Shown here: piece after piece, positions 61,226 through 64,000 of the stretch | How the letters are laid out: every line of letters begins with the position of its first letter | Numbering within the stretch: position 1 is the first letter of the stretch | Assembly: GCF_040546765.1 (NCBI RefSeq) | Contig: NZ_JBEPOK010000001.1 | Location: 2,666,001 to 2,730,000 of the forward strand | Length of the DNA stretch: 64,000 nt | Origin: Arthrobacter sp. OAP107 | GTDB lineage: Bacteria; Actinomycetota; Actinomycetes; Actinomycetales; Micrococcaceae | Direction of reading: 5' to 3' | The notes under the pieces: generated by a model | Told to the model about the DNA's origin: nothing | Seen by the model: the letters and a program-made list of their open reading frames with translations, nothing else | The model's database searches: none | Program-made: the position numbers and the translations under genes

Positions 61226-62077
61226 ATGAACTATGCAAGCTTCCTATCCGCCGACGGCACGCCCACTTGGGGCATCATCGCCGAGGGGCGGGCGTACGAT
61301 CTAGGCCCCAGCGGAACCAACGTCGCCCTCACACTCCGCGCCGCCATCGAGCAAGGCATCTTCGGCACCGTCGGTGAGGACTTCCGAACCGCCTCTTCCC
61401 GCGAAGAGGCGGACATCGAGTTCCTTCCCGCTGTCACTGATCCGGGCAAGATCATCTGCATCGGCGTGAACTACCGCAGCCACCAGGAAGAATCCGGTAA
61501 GACGGAGCAGAAGGCCCCTACCATCTTCACCCGCTTCGCGGACTCCCAGATGGGCCACCTGCAACCGGCCCTTATGCCGGCCACCACCACCAAGTTCGAC
61601 TACGAAGGTGAAATGGCCCTGGTCATCGGCAAGGAAGCGTTCCACGTAGCAGAAGAGGACGCCTTTGACTACGTCGCCGGCTACGCCGCCTACAACGATC
61701 TCAGCGTCCGTGACTGGCAGCTTGCCGCCTCCCAGTGGATCCCCGGCAAGAACTTTCCCGGCACCGGCGGCTTCGGCCCCTACCTCGTGCCTGCCGCCGG
61801 CCTGGGCGACGTCAACGGGCTCACCCTGGAAACCCGCGTCAACGGCGACATCCGGCAGAAGGCCTCCGTGGCCGACCTGTACTTCACCATTCCGCAGCTG
61901 ATCGCCTACGTCACCGGCTTCACCAAGCTCTCCCCGGGCGACGTGATCGTCACCGGCACCCCCGGCGGCGTGGGCCTGTTCATGGAGCCATCCGGCCTGC
62001 TCTCCGAGGGGGACGTCGTCGAAGTGGAAATCACCGGCCTGGGCACCCTGAAAAACACGGTGGAGCTGGTGTCCTGA
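61226..62077 (+). CDS. Fumarylacetoacetate hydrolase family protein (second copy type)
   Basis: 283 aa from an ATG at 61226 with AAGGAA nine bases upstream; the open frame begins at 61136. The N-terminal domain (MNYASFLSADGTPTWGIIAE) is followed by the FAH core: KIICIGVNYRSHQEESG, the metal ligands in TKFDYEGEMALVIGKEA, YNDLSVRDWQLAASQW, and DVIVTGTPGGVGLFMEP. It probably cleaves an acylpyruvate or oxo-dioic acid formed after ring oxidation. The hydroxylase gene follows 51 bp later, giving a two-step catabolic unit. Confidence 0.9.
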   Translation: MNYASFLSADGTPTWGIIAEGRAYDLGPSGTNVALTLRAAIEQGIFGTVGEDFRTASSREEADIEFLPAVTDPGKIICIGVNYRSHQEESGKTEQKAPTIFTRFADSQMGHLQPALMPATTTKFDYEGEMALVIGKEAFHVAEEDAFDYVAGYAAYNDLSVRDWQLAASQWIPGKNFPGTGGFGPYLVPAAGLGDVNGLTLETRVNGDIRQKASVADLYFTIPQLIAYVTGFTKLSPGDVIVTGTPGGVGLFMEPSGLLSEGDVVEVEITGLGTLKNTVELVS

Positions 62078-62128
62078 CCGGGACCCTGTTCCCGCCGCCC
62101 CGACTGCACTCATCCTAGGAACGGAACT

Positions 62129-63745
62129 TTGATCGGCATGGACAATATCATTGAAACCGACGTACTGGTCATCGGGGCTGGGCCCATTGGCCTGGCTGCG
62201 GCGAACCTGCTGGCGGACCAGGGCGTGCACGTGATGCTCGTTGAACGCCATGCCGGTACATGCGATGAACCGCGGGCCATCAGCGTCACCGATGAAACGC
62301 TGCGCGTCATGCAGCAGATCGGCATTCTGGACCGGCTCGCGCCGGAGATGCTCATGGACACCGGCGCGCGCTACTTCGGCCGGAAGGAACAACTCCTGGC
62401 CGAGGTCCACCCGGCCAGTCCCCGGCTAGGCCAGCCCGGGAAGTCGCAGTTCGACCAGCCCGTCATGGAATCACTGCTGCTCGAGGCCGCCCGGAGCCGT
62501 CCGCTGATCGACGTCCGCTTCAACACCGAAGCGTTCCGCATCACGGATGGCCCTGGGCATACGGACACAGTACTGGTCGACCAGGACGGCAAGCACACCG
62601 TCCGTTCCAAATGGGTAGTGGCGTGCGACGGCGGCCGCAGCCCGGTCCGCTCCCAGCTCGGCATCCCGATGGAAGGTTCCACGCAGGTCCAGAAATGGAT
62701 CGTCGTGGACATCATCAACGTTCCGGGTGAACCGGAACCGTTCTCCGAGTTCCACTGCAACGGGACACGTCCCGTCGTCGTGGTTCCCGGAGTCCACGGC
62801 CGCCGCCGCTACGAGTTCATGCTCCTCCCCGGCGAGGAGGCCGCAGCGGTGACGTCTTCGGAGGCCATCATCAAGCTCGTCGCGCCGTTCCAGACTATTG
62901 CGCCTGAGGACATCCGCCGCGCGGCCGTCTACGTGGCCCACCAGCGCGTGGCATTGAACTACCGCGTGGGGCACATCCTCCTTGCCGGGGACGCCGCCCA
63001 CATGATGCCTCCGTTCGCCGGGCAGGCCCTCAACGCCGGGATCCGCGATGTCGCCAACCTTGCCTGGAAGGTCGCCGCAAACATCCAGGGCACCGGCACC
63101 GAGGCCCTTGTAGACACCTATCAGTCGGAGCGGCGTCCGCACGCGGTGGACATGGTGCGCCTCTCGCATCGGATCGGCAACGTGGTGATGAACGTCAACC
63201 CGGCGCTGACCGCCATCCGTGACGCCGTCATCAGCGCGTCCGGCATCGTTCCCGCCGCCAAGGGCTGGCTCGCCGGTATGAAGTTCCTCAAGCAGCCGCA
63301 CTTCACCGACGGCTGCGTGGCGGACCCGGGTAGTGCAGGTTCCAGATGGGCAGCCGCGCTGGTGGGCCGCTCTCTTTCCCAGCCGCAGGTCACGCTGTCC
63401 ACCAGCGATGCCGTCCCGCTGGACACCGTCCTCGGTACGGGCTGGTCACTGCTGCACTTCCCCTACGATCGCCGTGCACCCCTTGAGGTCCGGCGGCTGG
63501 GCACAGTGGAGAACGACGACGGCACGCACCTCGCGCTGACAGGCGTCACGGCCGTCACCGACACCGACGGCGCGTTCGCGGCTGTCGCCGGGAGCGGTAC
63601 GACCCTCTTGGTGCGGCCGGACCGCTATGTCGCAGCAGCCACCACTCCCGACACCGAGCAGGCGGCGTTCGAGGCGCTGGCCGCGTACGTGCCGCAGCTG
63701 GCCCGCCTGCGGAATGCCGCAGCTGCAGTGCCGGCTATACGCTGA
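62129..63745 (+). CDS. FAD-dependent aromatic hydroxylase (MhpA/PheA-like monooxygenase)
   Basis: 538 aa. The class A flavoprotein motifs are complete: GAGPIGLAAANLLADQG (Rossmann dinucleotide fold), VACDGGRSPVR (DG motif) and LAGDAAHMMPPFAGQALNAG, then IRDVANLAWK (GD motif). The C-terminal thioredoxin-like domain typical of 3-(3-hydroxyphenyl)propionate hydroxylases follows (about 400-538). I take the TTG at 62129, with AGGA eight bases upstream; an ATG at 62138 is the alternative. It uses NAD(P)H and O2 to hydroxylate a phenolic or similar substrate. A strong terminator follows. Confidence 0.88.
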   Translation: MIGMDNIIETDVLVIGAGPIGLAAANLLADQGVHVMLVERHAGTCDEPRAISVTDETLRVMQQIGILDRLAPEMLMDTGARYFGRKEQLLAEVHPASPRLGQPGKSQFDQPVMESLLLEAARSRPLIDVRFNTEAFRITDGPGHTDTVLVDQDGKHTVRSKWVVACDGGRSPVRSQLGIPMEGSTQVQKWIVVDIINVPGEPEPFSEFHCNGTRPVVVVPGVHGRRRYEFMLLPGEEAAAVTSSEAIIKLVAPFQTIAPEDIRRAAVYVAHQRVALNYRVGHILLAGDAAHMMPPFAGQALNAGIRDVANLAWKVAANIQGTGTEALVDTYQSERRPHAVDMVRLSHRIGNVVMNVNPALTAIRDAVISASGIVPAAKGWLAGMKFLKQPHFTDGCVADPGSAGSRWAAALVGRSLSQPQVTLSTSDAVPLDTVLGTGWSLLHFPYDRRAPLEVRRLGTVENDDGTHLALTGVTAVTDTDGAFAAVAGSGTTLLVRPDRYVAAATTPDTEQAAFEALAAYVPQLARLRNAAAAVPAIR

Positions 63746-63760
63746 CAGGCCGAGGGAAGG

Positions 63761-63795
63761 GAGCGGGGAGGCCGAACGGCCTCCCCGCTCTTTTT
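63761..63795 (+). terminator. Intrinsic terminator after the hydroxylase gene
   Basis: GAGCGGGGAGGCC-GAAC-GGCCTCCCCGCTC: a perfect 13-bp stem with a tetraloop, directly followed by TTTTT. A textbook Rho-independent terminator 16 bp past the stop. Confidence 0.95.
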
Positions 63796-63873
63796 GCTGT
63801 GTGCATGCCCACTAGTGCCAGCGGCAGGGCGTTTCCAGCGCTGAGCTGCTACCGAGTGGGGACAGGCTCGAAC

Positions 63874-63927
63874 GACGGCGGGGCCGCACCCACCGGGATC
63901 GGAATCCCTGGGTGCGGCCCCGCCGTC
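63874..63927 (-). terminator. Large hairpin beyond the leftward partial gene
   Basis: GACGGCGGGGCCGCACCCA (63874-63892) and its exact complement (63909-63927) form a 19-bp stem with a 16-base loop, 18 bp past the stop of the gene ending at 63946. No T-run follows on the minus strand, so it may act as a pause or mRNA-stabilising structure. Confidence 0.7.
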
Positions 63928-63945
63928 GCCGTTTGAAGCCGTTGC

Positions 63946-64000
63946 TTAGACCTCGCCGCCGTGCCGTTCGATGACGTCGCTGGCCAGCTGCTTGCCGAAG
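63946..64000 (-). CDS. C-terminal end of an unidentified gene
   Basis: The minus strand ends FGKQLASDVIERHGGEV with TAA at 63946. Coding is supported by the stop's position just before a hairpin and by codon composition. Only 17 residues are visible, too few to name the product. Confidence 0.5.
   Translation of the reverse strand, partial: FGKQLASDVIERHGGEV

Noticed and set aside
1..64000. CRISPR arrays, rRNA genes or a phage structural module
   Set aside because: No regularly spaced short repeats, no rRNA-like sequence and no capsid, tail or terminase-like genes were seen.

Overview
The window is high-GC actinobacterial DNA. Gene content (ProVWX-type uptake system, IclR regulator, NRPS genes of the epsilon-poly-lysine-synthetase-like kind, FHA-ABC transporter next to a Ser/Thr kinase) and the dense GC-rich coding style suggest a soil member of the Micrococcaceae (Arthrobacter, Pseudarthrobacter or Paenarthrobacter). 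The genus is inferred, not proven.

Layout. (1) 1-14 kb is a catabolic and uptake region. It has a leftward betaine/proline-type ABC transporter (opuAC-proW-proV). A rightward operon follows: luciferase-like FMN monooxygenase, flavin reductase, SnoaL-like protein, FAH/hydratase and an IclR regulator. Next come a Nudix hydrolase, an MFS permease, a ketoglutarate-semialdehyde-type aldehyde dehydrogenase, an FAH-family hydrolase and a broken SDR gene. Four GTTCA-N5-TGAAC operators sit between these genes and probably define the IclR regulon. (2) About 14.9-59.7 kb looks like an accessory island. It is bounded by two diverged direct repeats of about 0.65 kb (14893-15579 and 59064-59709), each ending in a tRNA-Leu-like 3' end. 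(3) Right of the island the catabolic theme resumes: a second Nudix gene, a second FAH-family gene and an MhpA-like FAD monooxygenase, behind an AGGAT/ATCCT operator array.

Inside the island, a leftward operon (28.1 to 17.6 kb) encodes SbnA- and SbnB-like enzymes that make L-2,3-diaminopropionate. It also encodes an adenylation-PCP protein fused to a TauD/AsnO-type oxygenase, a tandem-PCP membrane protein with hexapeptide-repeat domains (NRPS terminal-domain/epsilon-poly-lysine-synthetase type), a LuxE-like acyl-activating enzyme and an unknown small protein. I propose that it makes a diaminopropionate-based peptide or polymer. Next come a TIR-STAND defence-like ATPase that has lost its C-terminal propeller, two decayed IS elements, and a signalling locus (degenerate trypsin-like protein, PknB-type kinase, double-FHA ABC exporter resembling Rv1747) in which key catalytic motifs are altered. 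They are followed by a two-component system, two GNAT genes, an IS256 element nested in an IS1380 element, a patatin phospholipase, a glycogen-debranching-type enzyme, a small secreted protein and an alpha/beta-hydrolase.

The island also holds many relics: LamG protein, DUF2278 protein, IS481, IS110 and integrase transposases, and a patatin/129-aa gene pair duplicated and decayed in complementary ways. No rRNA, intact tRNA or CRISPR array was seen.
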